Source of the DNA: Flavipsychrobacter stenotrophus
GTDB lineage: Bacteria > Bacteroidota > Bacteroidia > Chitinophagales > Chitinophagaceae
NCBI GenBank assembly: GCA_947379685.1
Contig: CANCOG010000105.1
Location: 1 to 11,732, forward strand
Length of the DNA: 11,732 nt
Reading direction: 5' to 3'
The first letter of the stretch is position 1. Each line of letters opens with the position of its first letter. Positions 1-6,581 of this stretch are shown here, piece by piece. Position numbers and translations under genes: made by a program. Under the pieces are notes generated by a model that was not told where the DNA came from, searched no databases, and saw only the letters and a list, made by a program, of their open reading frames with translations.

Positions 1-741
1 GAATTCAGCAAGGCCGGCGTCCATGCCACCTTTCACGACAAAAGCATTGATGGCCACAACGTGCATTATGTTGTAGCCGCCAGTGGCGACACAGCCAAAC
101 CAACCCTGTTCATGGTGCACGGGTCACCAGCATCGTGGTTTTGTTACATAAACTACATGCAGGACACTGAATTGCTCCGCTATTTCCGGATCATTGCCAT
201 AGACCGCCCCGGCTTTGGCAACAGTGATCGCGGTGAGGCAACAACAGTTACCCACCAGGCTGAAATAGTGAGCAAATTGTTACCCGACCTGCAGAACGGA
301 AAACCTTTCTACATTGCCGGACATAGCCTTGGAGGCCCTTTGGCAGTTAAACTGACAGCCCGTTGCCAGTCGCAGGTAAACGGACTGATACTGATGGCCG
401 GGGCAGTTACTCCGGGAGCCGAAGACGAGGAGAAATGGCGGAGAAGACTGCTGCCAATTGACGTTCTGCTCCCATCTGCGTACCGCACCTGCAACCGCGA
501 AATATGGTGGTTCAAAGAAGATGTAAAAACAATTAGTGCCGATCTCAACGCAATTACCTGCCCCGTCATGATCTTCCATGGCCTAGCCGATAAACTAGTC
601 CTTCCCGAAGCCTCCTACATGGCCGTAAAGCAACTTAAAAACGCCCAATCAGTATCCCTCACCACCTTTCCCGGCGAGCACCACAACATACCCTGGACCC
701 GCTACGATACAGTTAAACAAGGCCTCTTAAAATGGAAATGA
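1..741 (+). CDS. Alpha/beta-fold hydrolase, 5'-truncated by the window edge
   Basis: The frame is open from the first base to a TGA at 739-741, giving 246 visible residues. The start lies upstream of the window. An in-frame GTG at 61 is not the likely start, because the preceding residues already form the first beta strands of the fold. Numbering from the first visible codon, the oxyanion-hole motif HGSP is at 40-43, the nucleophile elbow GHSLGG at 107-112 (Ser109), the probable acid is Asp197 in HGLADK, and the catalytic His is 227 or 228 in GEHHN. This is a complete Ser-Asp-His triad. The cap region (about 135-180) is short. The family includes esterases, lipases, C-C hydrolases and haloperoxidases, and nothing here fixes the substrate. 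No signal peptide can be judged. The gene is convergent with the GH3-like gene. Confidence 0.9.
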   Translation, partial: EFSKAGVHATFHDKSIDGHNVHYVVAASGDTAKPTLFMVHGSPASWFCYINYMQDTELLRYFRIIAIDRPGFGNSDRGEATTVTHQAEIVSKLLPDLQNGKPFYIAGHSLGGPLAVKLTARCQSQVNGLILMAGAVTPGAEDEEKWRRRLLPIDVLLPSAYRTCNREIWWFKEDVKTISADLNAITCPVMIFHGLADKLVLPEASYMAVKQLKNAQSVSLTTFPGEHHNIPWTRYDTVKQGLLKWK

Positions 742-826
742 GTGACTGCATAACTTATAATGCCTTGTCCTTAAAATGTACCTTCGCGCAATAGCCTCAC
801 AGAAAGTGCGTCGCTTAGCATGCACT

Positions 827-849
827 CCCCTCTTCATTTCGAAGAGGGG
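827..849. terminator. Perfect hairpin between convergent genes
   Basis: CCCCTCTTC (827-835) and GAAGAGGGG (841-849) form a perfect 9-bp stem with a 5-nt loop. It lies 85 bases after the hydrolase stop, between two convergent genes. No T-run follows on the plus strand, so it may be a repeat element rather than a classical terminator, although a GC-rich hairpin here could stop transcripts from either side. Confidence 0.45.
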
Positions 850-853
850 ACCA

Positions 854-873
854 AATTTGCGCTCACGCAAATT
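854..873. repeat. Second perfect hairpin, adjacent to the first
   Basis: AATTTGCG (854-861) and CGCAAATT (866-873) are perfect 8-bp arms around a CTCA loop, only four bases after the preceding hairpin. Outside the pair, CTCCCCT and AGGGGTG are themselves partly complementary. The two hairpins therefore look like one composite palindromic element spanning about 824-881. Confidence 0.55.
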
Positions 874-935
874 CAGGGGTGATTATCCACGTCACGTTCT
901 TGCCCACAATCTGCATAATTAAAAGTGCCCCCTGT

Positions 936-958
936 AGAGATGCAATGTTTTGCGTCTC
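936..958. repeat. GTAGAGATGCAA/TTGCGTCTC hairpin
   Basis: GAGATGCAA (937-945) pairs with TTGCGTCTC (950-958) over nine bases with one T-G wobble and a 4-nt loop. The motif GTAGAGACGCAA...TTGCGTCTC resembles palindromes that, from memory, recur in intergenic DNA of cyanobacteria and Bacteroidota. Membership in a genome-wide family is inferred, not shown by this window. Confidence 0.5.
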
Positions 959-972
959 CGTACCCACCCCTG

Positions 973-1006
973 CTGGCGCGATAGTTAGCTCAGCACTCTC
1001 GTGCCA
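973..1006 (-). repeat. REP-like hairpin element, copy A
   Basis: This reads CTGGCGCGA...GTT-AGC...CACTCTCGTGCCA. It is a diverged, reverse-oriented relative of the elements at 6464-6505, 8017-8058 and 9236-9277, whose reverse complement reads CTGGCGCGAGTGTTCAGC followed by a CACTCGTG-ACCAG arm. The outer arms TGGCGCGA and CTCGTGCCA pair imperfectly. It lies 9 bases beyond the stop codon of the GH3-like gene and could act as its 3' end. Confidence 0.55.
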
Positions 1007-1015
1007 AAATAAACA

Positions 1016-2515
1016 CTAAGCCGCCACCCACGGCAACAACGCATCCGCCAGCTTCCGGTCATTACCCAGGCGCGGAACCTTATTCTGCCCCCCAAGCTTT
1101 CCTATGGATTTCATGTATTCAATAAATGCATTTTTGCGCATCACATTTATTTTCAGCGTTTGCAGTATGCTGCCATTAATAAGGTCATCATAATAGATGT
1201 TCTTATTGCGCAGGTAATTATTGACCGAGACCGCAAAAGCATCCAGATCGGCCGGAGGCGTTTCAAACTCTACAAACCACTCGTGGTAAGGCTTTCCCTC
1301 GCTCACCTGAATCATTGGAGCGATAGTAAATTCAATGATATGCACACTGTGATCAGCCGCAGCATGCCTGATCGCAAACTCTACCTCCTCACCAATTACA
1401 TGCTCTCCAAAAGCCGAAATAAAATGCTTCACCCTGCCCGTAACCACCAGCCTGTAAGGGTTCGTACTCACAAAGCGCACGGTGTCGCCAATGTTATAGG
1501 CCCAGAGGCCGGCATTCGAATTAATGATCAGCGCATAGTTTTCACCCACTTTCACCTCCCCCAGCGATAGTCGGGTTGGGTGCTCATGGCCAATCTCACC
1601 CGCCGGCACGAACTCATAGAACATCCCCGAATTCGTATTCAGCAAAAGCCCTTCTCCCCCAGGTATATCCTGAAATGCAAAAAAGCCTTCCGATGCAGGG
1701 AATGTCTCAATCATATCCACGCTTCCACCAAGGCTGTCAATGAGTTTGGTTTTGTACGGCTCAAAATTCACCCCGCCATGCACAATTACCTGCAGGTGAG
1801 GGAAGAGTTCCTTTATCTTTTTTCCATCACTATGCTCACTCAGCCAGTCGAAGTACATCTGCACCCACGGCGGAATGCCGCTGATCAGGGTCATATTCTC
1901 ATGCAGCGTTTCCTGCACAATTTTACCCAGTTTCGTTTCCCAGTCCTCTATGCAGTTCGTTTCATAAGAAGGCAATTGATTCCCACGCAGATAGCGGGGT
2001 ATAAAATGATTCACAATGCCACTCAGTCGCCCCGTTGGGATACCCCCCACACGCTCCAACTCCGGCGATCCCGAAAGGAAGATCATCCTGCCGTCTGCAA
2101 AAGCAGTATTACCCGTCTCTGCCATGTAGCAAAGCAGCGCATCCCGCGCTCCATTAATATGGAAAGGAATAGACTCCTTCGAAATAGGTATATATTTTAC
2201 ACCACTTGTTGTACCCGAAGTCTTAGCAAAATAAATAGGCCGTCCCTTCCATAAAATATTTTGTCCGCCATTTTTTATCTGGTCTATATAAGGAATGAAA
2301 GCCTCATAGTCGCGTATCGGAACAGCAGCTTTAAAATCCTCGTATGTTTTAATGCCTGCAAACCCATGCTCCTTCCCGAAAGCCGTGCTGGCAGCCGTTT
2401 TTAGCAACATGTGCAACACCGCATCCTGGTCAGCAACCGCAGTTGCCATTCCTTTTTTTACCCTTGAATGTATAATAGATGCGTAAGGCTTTGCCAGCAA
2501 TGATTTAAGTTTCAT
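1016..2515 (-). CDS. GH3-family adenylate-forming protein
   Basis: The product has 499 residues from the ATG at 2515 to a TAG at 1016-1018. It is recognised as a bacterial member of the GH3 family (named after plant auxin-responsive GH3 acyl-acid amido synthetases), part of the ANL adenylate-forming superfamily. Visible motifs are the nucleotide-binding loop TSGTTSG (99-105), ETFPASEGFF (269-278), NIGDTVRF (341-348) and VTGRVKHFISAFGEHV (358-373), in the usual order for adenylation followed by the hinge to the C-terminal domain. The family joins carboxylic acids to amino acids through an acyl-adenylate; the bacterial substrate is unknown. An in-frame TTG at 2536 would add seven residues, but it lies inside the promoter box, so the ATG is preferred. 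There is no signal peptide, so it is probably cytoplasmic. It is monocistronic and convergent with the hydrolase. Confidence 0.88.
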   Translation of the reverse strand: MKLKSLLAKPYASIIHSRVKKGMATAVADQDAVLHMLLKTAASTAFGKEHGFAGIKTYEDFKAAVPIRDYEAFIPYIDQIKNGGQNILWKGRPIYFAKTSGTTSGVKYIPISKESIPFHINGARDALLCYMAETGNTAFADGRMIFLSGSPELERVGGIPTGRLSGIVNHFIPRYLRGNQLPSYETNCIEDWETKLGKIVQETLHENMTLISGIPPWVQMYFDWLSEHSDGKKIKELFPHLQVIVHGGVNFEPYKTKLIDSLGGSVDMIETFPASEGFFAFQDIPGGEGLLLNTNSGMFYEFVPAGEIGHEHPTRLSLGEVKVGENYALIINSNAGLWAYNIGDTVRFVSTNPYRLVVTGRVKHFISAFGEHVIGEEVEFAIRHAAADHSVHIIEFTIAPMIQVSEGKPYHEWFVEFETPPADLDAFAVSVNNYLRNKNIYYDDLINGSILQTLKINVMRKNAFIEYMKSIGKLGGQNKVPRLGNDRKLADALLPWVAA

Positions 2516-2533
2516 TCGGTGTTTTAATTGGGT

Positions 2534-2541
2534 CAAAGTTA
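2534..2541 (-). promoter_or_regulatory. -7 box of the GH3-like gene
   Basis: Read on the minus strand the bases are TAACTTTG, an exact match to the Bacteroidota -7 consensus TAnnTTTG. Transcription would begin near 2528, leaving a leader of about 12 nt before the ATG at 2515. No convincing -33 TTG is seen. The box overlaps the alternative TTG start and so argues against it. Confidence 0.6.
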
Positions 2542-2852
2542 TTACTAATTATTTGTGATAATGAACACACGGAAGACGAACCCAAGCCCCCTGCTTTTTA
2601 TAACACAATTTTGGTAAAATCAATTTACCCCGTGAGCTTCAATCATCCCCAAAACCGCGCCAGTAAACGCTTTCAGCAACATCGCCCCGCTCACCAAAGA
2701 AGTCCGCCAAATAAATTGCGTCTGGAAAAACAGATATTTACATCGTTTTTCATAAATTTGTTTTTACGTTCACCAAAACAATTGTAACACAGGTTAATCG
2801 CGTTTTTTTTCGCAAATGGCATGAAAAAAAACACGAAAATTAACAAATATTA
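2542..2852. other. Intergenic region between GH3-like gene and rplU
   Basis: About 310 bases lie between divergent promoters. The part nearest rplU (2740-2852) is very AT-rich, with runs of A and T. A small imperfect hairpin, GGTAAA/TTTACC, lies around 2613-2628. A 47-codon open frame on the minus strand (listed separately) is the only coding-like signal. No RNA gene was recognised. Confidence 0.4.
2620..2763 (-). pseudogene. Possible coding remnant, minus strand
   Basis: After an in-frame TAA at 2764-2766, an open frame of 47 codons runs to a TGA at 2620-2622. Its end reads GAMLLKAFTGAVLGMIEAHG followed by VN. The codons of that stretch are mostly of the G-start, RNY type typical of real genes in this DNA. 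There is no early ATG, only TTG, GTG and a late ATG. It could be the tail of a lost gene or chance. No family was recognised. Confidence 0.2.
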
Positions 2853-2883
2853 TTGTTTGAAATAAAAATCTGTGTTACCTTTG
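2853..2883 (+). promoter_or_regulatory. Promoter of the rplU operon
   Basis: The -7 box TACCTTTG (2876-2883) matches TAnnTTTG exactly. A -33 element TTG lies at 2853-2855, 20 bases upstream, and a second TTTG at 2856-2859. Transcription should begin around 2888, giving a leader of about 15 nt before the ATG at 2905. This also rules out a GTG start at 2872. Confidence 0.75.
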
Positions 2884-2904
2884 CCAAAATATTTTAGGTT
2901 TATC

Positions 2905-3204
2905 ATGTTTGTAATAGTAAATATAGCGGGTCAGCAATTTAAGGTTAAGAAGAATGACGAATTGTTTGTACACCGCCTGCAAGGTAATGCCGGAGACAAA
3001 GTTGAGTTTTCCGAAATTCTGATGGTTAGCAACGAAGGTAACATCACATTCTCTAATGCTGCTTCTAAAGTTCACGCTGAGATTCTTGATCATTTGAAAG
3101 GCGATAAGGTGATCGTTTTCAAGAAAAAGCGTCGTAAGGGCTATATGAAGAAGAATGGCCATCGCCAGTCCCTGACCAAGATCAGGATCAATGAAATTGC
3201 TTAA
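2905..3204 (+). CDS. rplU: 50S ribosomal protein L21
   Basis: The product has 99 residues, within the usual range of about 100-105 for bL21. The N-terminus MFVIVNIAGQQFKVKKND and the basic C-terminal segment FKKKRRKGYMKKNGHRQ, followed by LTKIRI, are the family's hallmarks; the latter contacts 23S rRNA. The frame stays open upstream to a GTG at 2872, which would add 11 residues, but that codon precedes the -7 box and would not be transcribed. L21 is an early assembly protein of the large subunit and binds 23S rRNA. It is followed after 46 bases by rpmA, the standard bacterial order, and is probably co-transcribed from the promoter at 2853-2883. Confidence 0.97.
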   Translation: MFVIVNIAGQQFKVKKNDELFVHRLQGNAGDKVEFSEILMVSNEGNITFSNAASKVHAEILDHLKGDKVIVFKKKRRKGYMKKNGHRQSLTKIRINEIA

Positions 3205-3250
3205 ATTTTTGACATCCCTTAATTAACTAACTAAAAAGTAAGTACAGTAA

Positions 3251-3520
3251 ATGGCACATAAGAAAGGCGAAGGAAGTGTAAGGAACGGACGCGATTCGCA
3301 AAGTAAAAGATTAGGAGTAAAAATCTTCGGCGGACAGCCTGCAGTTTGCGGCAACATTATTCTCCGTCAGAGGGGTACGGTTTACCATCCCGGTAACAAC
3401 GTCGGCTTAGGTAAAGATTTCACCATATTCGCACTCACAGACGGTATGGTTGAATTCCGTAAAACACGCAACAAGACTCTGGTTTCTGTAAAGGAAGTTA
3501 ACGAAGTCGCTCAGGCCTAA
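3251..3520 (+). CDS. rpmA: 50S ribosomal protein L27
   Basis: The 89-residue product begins MAHKKGEGSVRNGRDSQSKR and contains the conserved KRLGVKIFGGQ segment and the RQRGTVYHPGNNVGLGKD core. It starts directly at the mature AHKK terminus. It therefore lacks the N-terminal extension that Firmicutes L27 carries for Prp protease removal. The flexible N-terminal tail reaches the peptidyl-transferase centre in the ribosome. Small family deviations are GEGSVRN, where GGGSTKN or GVGSSKN is common, and CGNIIL. It lies 46 bases after rplU and 56 bases before the Lys/Ala/Pro gene, consistent with one operon. Confidence 0.97.
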   Translation: MAHKKGEGSVRNGRDSQSKRLGVKIFGGQPAVCGNIILRQRGTVYHPGNNVGLGKDFTIFALTDGMVEFRKTRNKTLVSVKEVNEVAQA

Positions 3521-3576
3521 CCCCCTAAAGCGATTTTGCCATAAAAATTTTTGTTTAACCCTTAAATTCACAAGTT

Positions 3577-4089
3577 ATGGCAACAGCAAAGAAGGCAGCA
3601 GCACCCGCAAAAAAAGCAGCGGCACCTGCAAAAAAAGCAGCTCCTGCGAAAGCAGCAGCACCAGCACCAGCGAAGGCTCCTGCAAAAAAAGCAGCGGCTC
3701 CTAAGGCAGCGGCCCCAAAAGCGGCAGCCCCAAAGGCAGCAGCTCCCAAAGCAGCAGCACCAGCTAAAAAAGCGGCAGCACCAGCTAAGAAGGCAGCGGC
3801 TCCAGCGAAAAAAGCAGCAGCTCCAAAGGCGGCGGCTCCAAAAGCAGCAGCACCAGCTAAGAAGGCGGCAGCACCAGCTAAAAAAGCAGCACCTGCAAAG
3901 GCAGCGGCTCCAGCTAAGGCAGCTCCGGCGAAAGCAGCAGCTCCAGCAAAAGCAGCACCTGCAAAGGCAGCAGCTCCTGCGAAAGCAGCAGCTCCAGCTA
4001 AAAAAGCAGCGGCTCCAAAGGCTGCAGCTCCGAAAGCAGCTCCTGCAAAAAAGAATGCTGGTCCTAAAAAGACGGCTGCTAAGAAATAA
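3577..4089 (+). CDS. Lys/Ala/Pro-repeat histone-H1-like basic protein
   Basis: The 170-residue product uses only seven amino acids (Met, Ala, Lys, Pro, Thr, Asn, Gly) and consists almost wholly of KAAAP, AAPAKK and APAKA units, ending PKKTAAKK. It is highly basic and has no acidic, aromatic or Cys residues. Such tails resemble eukaryotic histone H1 C-termini, bacterial H1-like proteins (chlamydial Hc1/Hc2) and the AlgP type, and they bind nucleic acid non-specifically. No folded domain is present. Synonymous codons vary between units (GCA/GCG/GCT, AAA/AAG, CCA/CCT/CCC), so selection acts on the protein and the repeat is not a recent DNA expansion. It lies downstream of rpmA and upstream of a strong terminator, so it is probably the last gene of the ribosomal operon. 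Its role, in DNA compaction or RNA/ribosome binding, is unknown. Confidence 0.85.
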   Translation: MATAKKAAAPAKKAAAPAKKAAPAKAAAPAPAKAPAKKAAAPKAAAPKAAAPKAAAPKAAAPAKKAAAPAKKAAAPAKKAAAPKAAAPKAAAPAKKAAAPAKKAAPAKAAAPAKAAPAKAAAPAKAAPAKAAAPAKAAAPAKKAAAPKAAAPKAAPAKKNAGPKKTAAKK

Positions 4090-4111
4090 GAATATTTTTT
4101 GGCAAATCTTT

Positions 4112-4145
4112 AAAAAAGAGACTATTCATGATGGTCTCTTTTTTT
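4112..4145 (+). terminator. Intrinsic terminator of the rplU-rpmA-H1-like operon
   Basis: AAAAAAGAGAC (4112-4122) pairs perfectly with GTCTCTTTTTT (4134-4144). The stem is extended inward by a T-G and an A-T pair, and seven Ts run from 4139 to 4145. It begins 22 bases after the stop codon. This is a textbook Rho-independent terminator; the A-run also makes it partly bidirectional. Confidence 0.9.
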
Positions 4146-4408
4146 ATGCCCTTAACCGTAGGTACAGTTGGATTAATTGGGGTTTAAACAACTTTGGCCA
4201 AAATAGAAAAATTGCTTGGTGCTGTGTTATTCAAAATTAAATAGTGGAATTGGAACCGGGATATTGCCTTGAATGGACTTGGGGCATTACTAAGTTGAGG
4301 GGTTGGTTTTTATTTTAAATACTATTTTTTACCGACCTAATCACGGGTTTAACCGATATAACTACGGGTTTTAACTTTTAACATTTAATTTTTAACTTTT
4401 TTAATACC
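4146..4408. other. Intergenic region upstream of yidC
   Basis: No gene is seen here. The sequence becomes AT-rich toward yidC, with TTTTAAC repeated several times between 4369 and 4400. Two 8-bp direct repeats ACGGGTTT (4343-4350 and 4364-4371) are 21 bp apart, two helical turns, on the same face of the DNA upstream of the -7 box. They could be a protein-binding site. Confidence 0.35.
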
Positions 4409-4416
4409 TACCTTTG
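4409..4416 (+). promoter_or_regulatory. -7 box of yidC
   Basis: TACCTTTG is an exact TAnnTTTG match and identical to the rplU box. The expected start site is near 4421, giving a leader of about 17 nt. No clear TTG is seen in the -33 window, where TTTTTAAC is present instead. Upstream factors may therefore contribute. Confidence 0.65.
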
Positions 4417-4438
4417 CGCACTTATTTTCAAGTTTTTC

Positions 4439-6274
4439 ATGGATCGTAATCAGGTTATAGGTTTTGTATTGCTCGCGTTATTGCTTATAGGTTATATCAG
4501 TTACAACCAGTATGAGCAAAAAATTTATGAAACACAAAAAAGGACGGACTCTATTGCAAGAGCCAAACTCCAGCCACCAAAGAAGGATAGTGTAATTGCC
4601 CCGCAGTCTCAGGCTGTTGCGGCTGTTGCCGACTCGGCTACCGAGGCACTGAGGAAGTCGCAGCCACCGGCTTACAATGGTACTGCACAGTCAGTAACGC
4701 TGGAGAACAAAAAATTGTCTATCCAGTTCAATACAAAGGGGGCATTTCCAACGGCTGCTTCTCTGAAGGATTACAAGACTTATGGTCAGAAACCGTTGTA
4801 CCTATTTAATGGTGCCGGTAATTACCTGAATGCCATTTTGCCTTTTGACAATGGCAAGGCTACTGAGAGTCTGTATTTTACACCGGTTTCGCGCAATGAA
4901 GCCGATGGTGGTAAAACTATTGACTTCGTTGGTGACCTGGGCGGTGGCAAGAAGGTGGATATTATATACACACTTGCGGCCGATGACTACATGATGCATT
5001 GCAACATTGTACTTACCGGGTTGCCTGCCCAAAGCCTTAAGCTGAGCTGGCAGACGCTTGCACTGCACACCGAAAAGGACATGGCCAATGAGCGCCTGAA
5101 TACTCAGGTGTACTACCGCTTTAAAAATGATGATAACGACTATTTTACGATTCGTAACAACGAGGAGAAAATAGTACATAATGATGCCACAACTAACTGG
5201 ATCGGTTTCAGGAAGCAGTACTTCAGTACTGTGCTGATGGCCGATGAAGGTTTTTCAAAGATGGACATAAAGGCGCTTGCGAAACCAGAAGACAGTATGG
5301 TGGTTGCGCGTACGTTTGCGGAAATGATCCTGCCACTTAAACCCGGCAGCAATGAGCAATCGGCAGCTATGAAGTGGTACATAGGCCCGAACGACTATAA
5401 TACCCTTAAGTCATACAAAATGGGGCTAGATGACATGGTGCCGCTAGGTTATGGTATTATGTCGTTTGTGAAGTACATCAATAAGTTTGCGCTTATTCCT
5501 ATTTTCTACTTCCTGGCCAGCCATATCAGTAATTATGCAGTCATTATCATGCTGATGACCATTTTTATCAGGCTGATACTTTCTTTCTTTACTTACAAGA
5601 GTTACCTCTCGAGTGCGAAGATGCGCGTGCTGAAACCTGAGCTGGACGAGTTACGTGCCAAGATTGGTGATGACCAGCAGAAAATGAGCGTGGAGCAAAT
5701 GAAGCTGTACCGCACAGCAGGTGTGAATCCGCTGGGTGGTTGCTTACCTATGTTGTTCCAGTTGCCGATATTGCTTTCCATGTACTACATGTTCCCGTCG
5801 TTCATAGAGTTCAGGCAGAAGAGTTTCTTGTGGGCCGATGACCTTTCTACTTACGACAGTATCTTTAATTTCCACTTTACCATCCCGTTCTATGGTGACC
5901 ACATTAGCTTGTTTACTTTGCTGATGACGGCTTCGAGTCTGTTCCTTGCCGTGTACAACCGTAACATGACTCCGCAGGACCCGAACAACCCAATGATGAA
6001 GTACATGCCTTATGTGTTCCCTGTAATTCTGATGGGTGTGTTTAACAAGATGGCAGCGGCCCTTACCTTCTATTACACCTTCTCCAACATACTGAGCATT
6101 ACGCAGCAGTTTGTGATCCAGAAGTACTTTATTGACGAAAAGGCCATCCATGCCAAAATGCAGGAAAACCGCACCAAGCCACCCGTACAATCTAAATGGC
6201 AGGCAAAGCTGGAAGAAATGCAGAAACTCCAAACTGACCGCTCCAAGGTGCAGCCAAGGAGCAATAAGAAATAA
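4439..6274 (+). CDS. yidC: Membrane protein insertase YidC
   Basis: The 611-residue product is a full-length Bacteroidota YidC. It inserts and folds inner-membrane proteins, with or without SecYEG. An N-terminal membrane anchor (about 5-23) and a charged, Pro/Ala/Gln-rich linker (30-80) lead to a beta-rich periplasmic domain (about 82-330). The Oxa1-type insertase domain (about 345-565) follows, with five membrane segments near 350-385, 435-455, 485-507, 523-545 and 545-562. FIRLIL (376-381) carries Arg378, corresponding to the groove arginine that receives substrates. A cytoplasmic coiled hairpin (395-425) and NPLGGCLPMLFQLPIL (430-445) are also typical. The C-terminus (570-611) is basic and Lys/Gln-rich and may contact ribosomes. 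The gene is monocistronic, between its own promoter and terminator. Confidence 0.97.
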   Translation: MDRNQVIGFVLLALLLIGYISYNQYEQKIYETQKRTDSIARAKLQPPKKDSVIAPQSQAVAAVADSATEALRKSQPPAYNGTAQSVTLENKKLSIQFNTKGAFPTAASLKDYKTYGQKPLYLFNGAGNYLNAILPFDNGKATESLYFTPVSRNEADGGKTIDFVGDLGGGKKVDIIYTLAADDYMMHCNIVLTGLPAQSLKLSWQTLALHTEKDMANERLNTQVYYRFKNDDNDYFTIRNNEEKIVHNDATTNWIGFRKQYFSTVLMADEGFSKMDIKALAKPEDSMVVARTFAEMILPLKPGSNEQSAAMKWYIGPNDYNTLKSYKMGLDDMVPLGYGIMSFVKYINKFALIPIFYFLASHISNYAVIIMLMTIFIRLILSFFTYKSYLSSAKMRVLKPELDELRAKIGDDQQKMSVEQMKLYRTAGVNPLGGCLPMLFQLPILLSMYYMFPSFIEFRQKSFLWADDLSTYDSIFNFHFTIPFYGDHISLFTLLMTASSLFLAVYNRNMTPQDPNNPMMKYMPYVFPVILMGVFNKMAAALTFYYTFSNILSITQQFVIQKYFIDEKAIHAKMQENRTKPPVQSKWQAKLEEMQKLQTDRSKVQPRSNKK

Positions 6275-6295
6275 TTTTTAGAGTTGATATTTTTT

Positions 6296-6324
6296 GCAAC
6301 CCGCCAAATGGCGGGTTGTTTGTT
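6296..6324 (+). terminator. Intrinsic terminator of yidC
   Basis: CAACCCGCC (6297-6305) and GGCGGGTTG (6310-6318) form a perfect 9-bp stem with loop AAAT, followed by the T-rich TTTGTTG. It starts 22 bases after the yidC stop and is preceded by ATTTTTT, so it may also work for transcripts on the opposite strand. Confidence 0.85.
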
Positions 6325-6346
6325 GTGGGGCACTGCCCATTGGTAT

Positions 6347-6453
6347 CTGAATCAGAATTTTCAGAATTTTAGAATAAACAGAATAGCATGTTGGTGCCTC
6401 ACGCCGTATGATATCTGAACTATGGTTTTTTTGATTATTATGATGGCCATGAT
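6347..6453 (+). repeat. AT-rich dispersed repeat, copy 1
   Basis: This runs from CTGAATCAGAATTT to GGCCATGAT. It is the same sequence, same orientation, as 7696-7799, sharing AGAATAAACAGAATAGCATG, ACGCCG, ATGATATCTGAACTATG and TTTTTTTGATT-TTATGAT. This copy carries a tandem duplication of TCAGAATTTT that copy 2 has only once. The two copies bracket the DUF1016 gene. The sequence is non-coding. Confidence 0.8.
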
Positions 6454-6463
6454 GGTTGTTGTT

Positions 6464-6505
6464 ACCTGGTCACGAGCGCGCTTCGCTGAACACTCGCGCC
6501 AGTGG
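6464..6505 (+). repeat. REP-like hairpin element, copy B
   Basis: This reads ACCTGGTCACGAGCGCG, CTTCGCTGAA, CACTCGCGCCAGTGG. The arms CTGG-CACGAG and CTCGCG-CCAG pair imperfectly around the TTCAGCG/CGCTGAA centre. It is closely similar to 9236-9277 and 8017-8058, and to 973-1006 in reverse. It lies just upstream of the DUF1016 promoter. A short GCCG...CGGC stem before a T-run follows at about 6514-6543. Confidence 0.75.
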
Positions 6506-6566
6506 CCAGATCATATAATGGCCGATTAAACCGGCTTCTTTTTTAAAAGACAATAATAAAAACTTG

Positions 6567-6574
6567 TAGCTTTG
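6567..6574 (+). promoter_or_regulatory. -7 box of the DUF1016 gene, nearly leaderless
   Basis: TAGCTTTG matches TAnnTTTG exactly. It ends seven bases before the ATG at 6582, so the transcript would begin at or within about three bases of the start codon. No clear -33 TTG is present in the AT-rich upstream DNA. Confidence 0.6.
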
Positions 6575-6581
6575 ATAGATT

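Noticed and set aside
1..6. EcoRI site GAATTC exactly at the window start, suggesting a clone end
   Set aside because: A single six-base site at the edge can be chance or a windowing effect; the hydrolase frame runs through it normally.
1580..2254. A 224-codon open frame on the plus strand inside the GH3-like gene (and another at 1160-1570)
   Set aside because: They are antisense shadows of a firmly identified gene, have no recognisable domain, and lack a promoter.
3555..3749. Ala/Gly/Phe-rich minus-strand frame across the Lys/Ala/Pro gene
   Set aside because: It is the mirror of the GCN-rich repeat codons, while the plus frame has the start, the operon context and the terminator.
3577..4089. 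Tandem repeats that might be a CRISPR array or minisatellite
   Set aside because: The units are in-frame codons with synonymous variation, with no unique spacers of constant length.
4055..4240. A 61-codon frame after the Lys/Ala/Pro gene
   Set aside because: It overlaps the end of that gene, runs through the strong intrinsic terminator, and has no promoter or recognisable motif.
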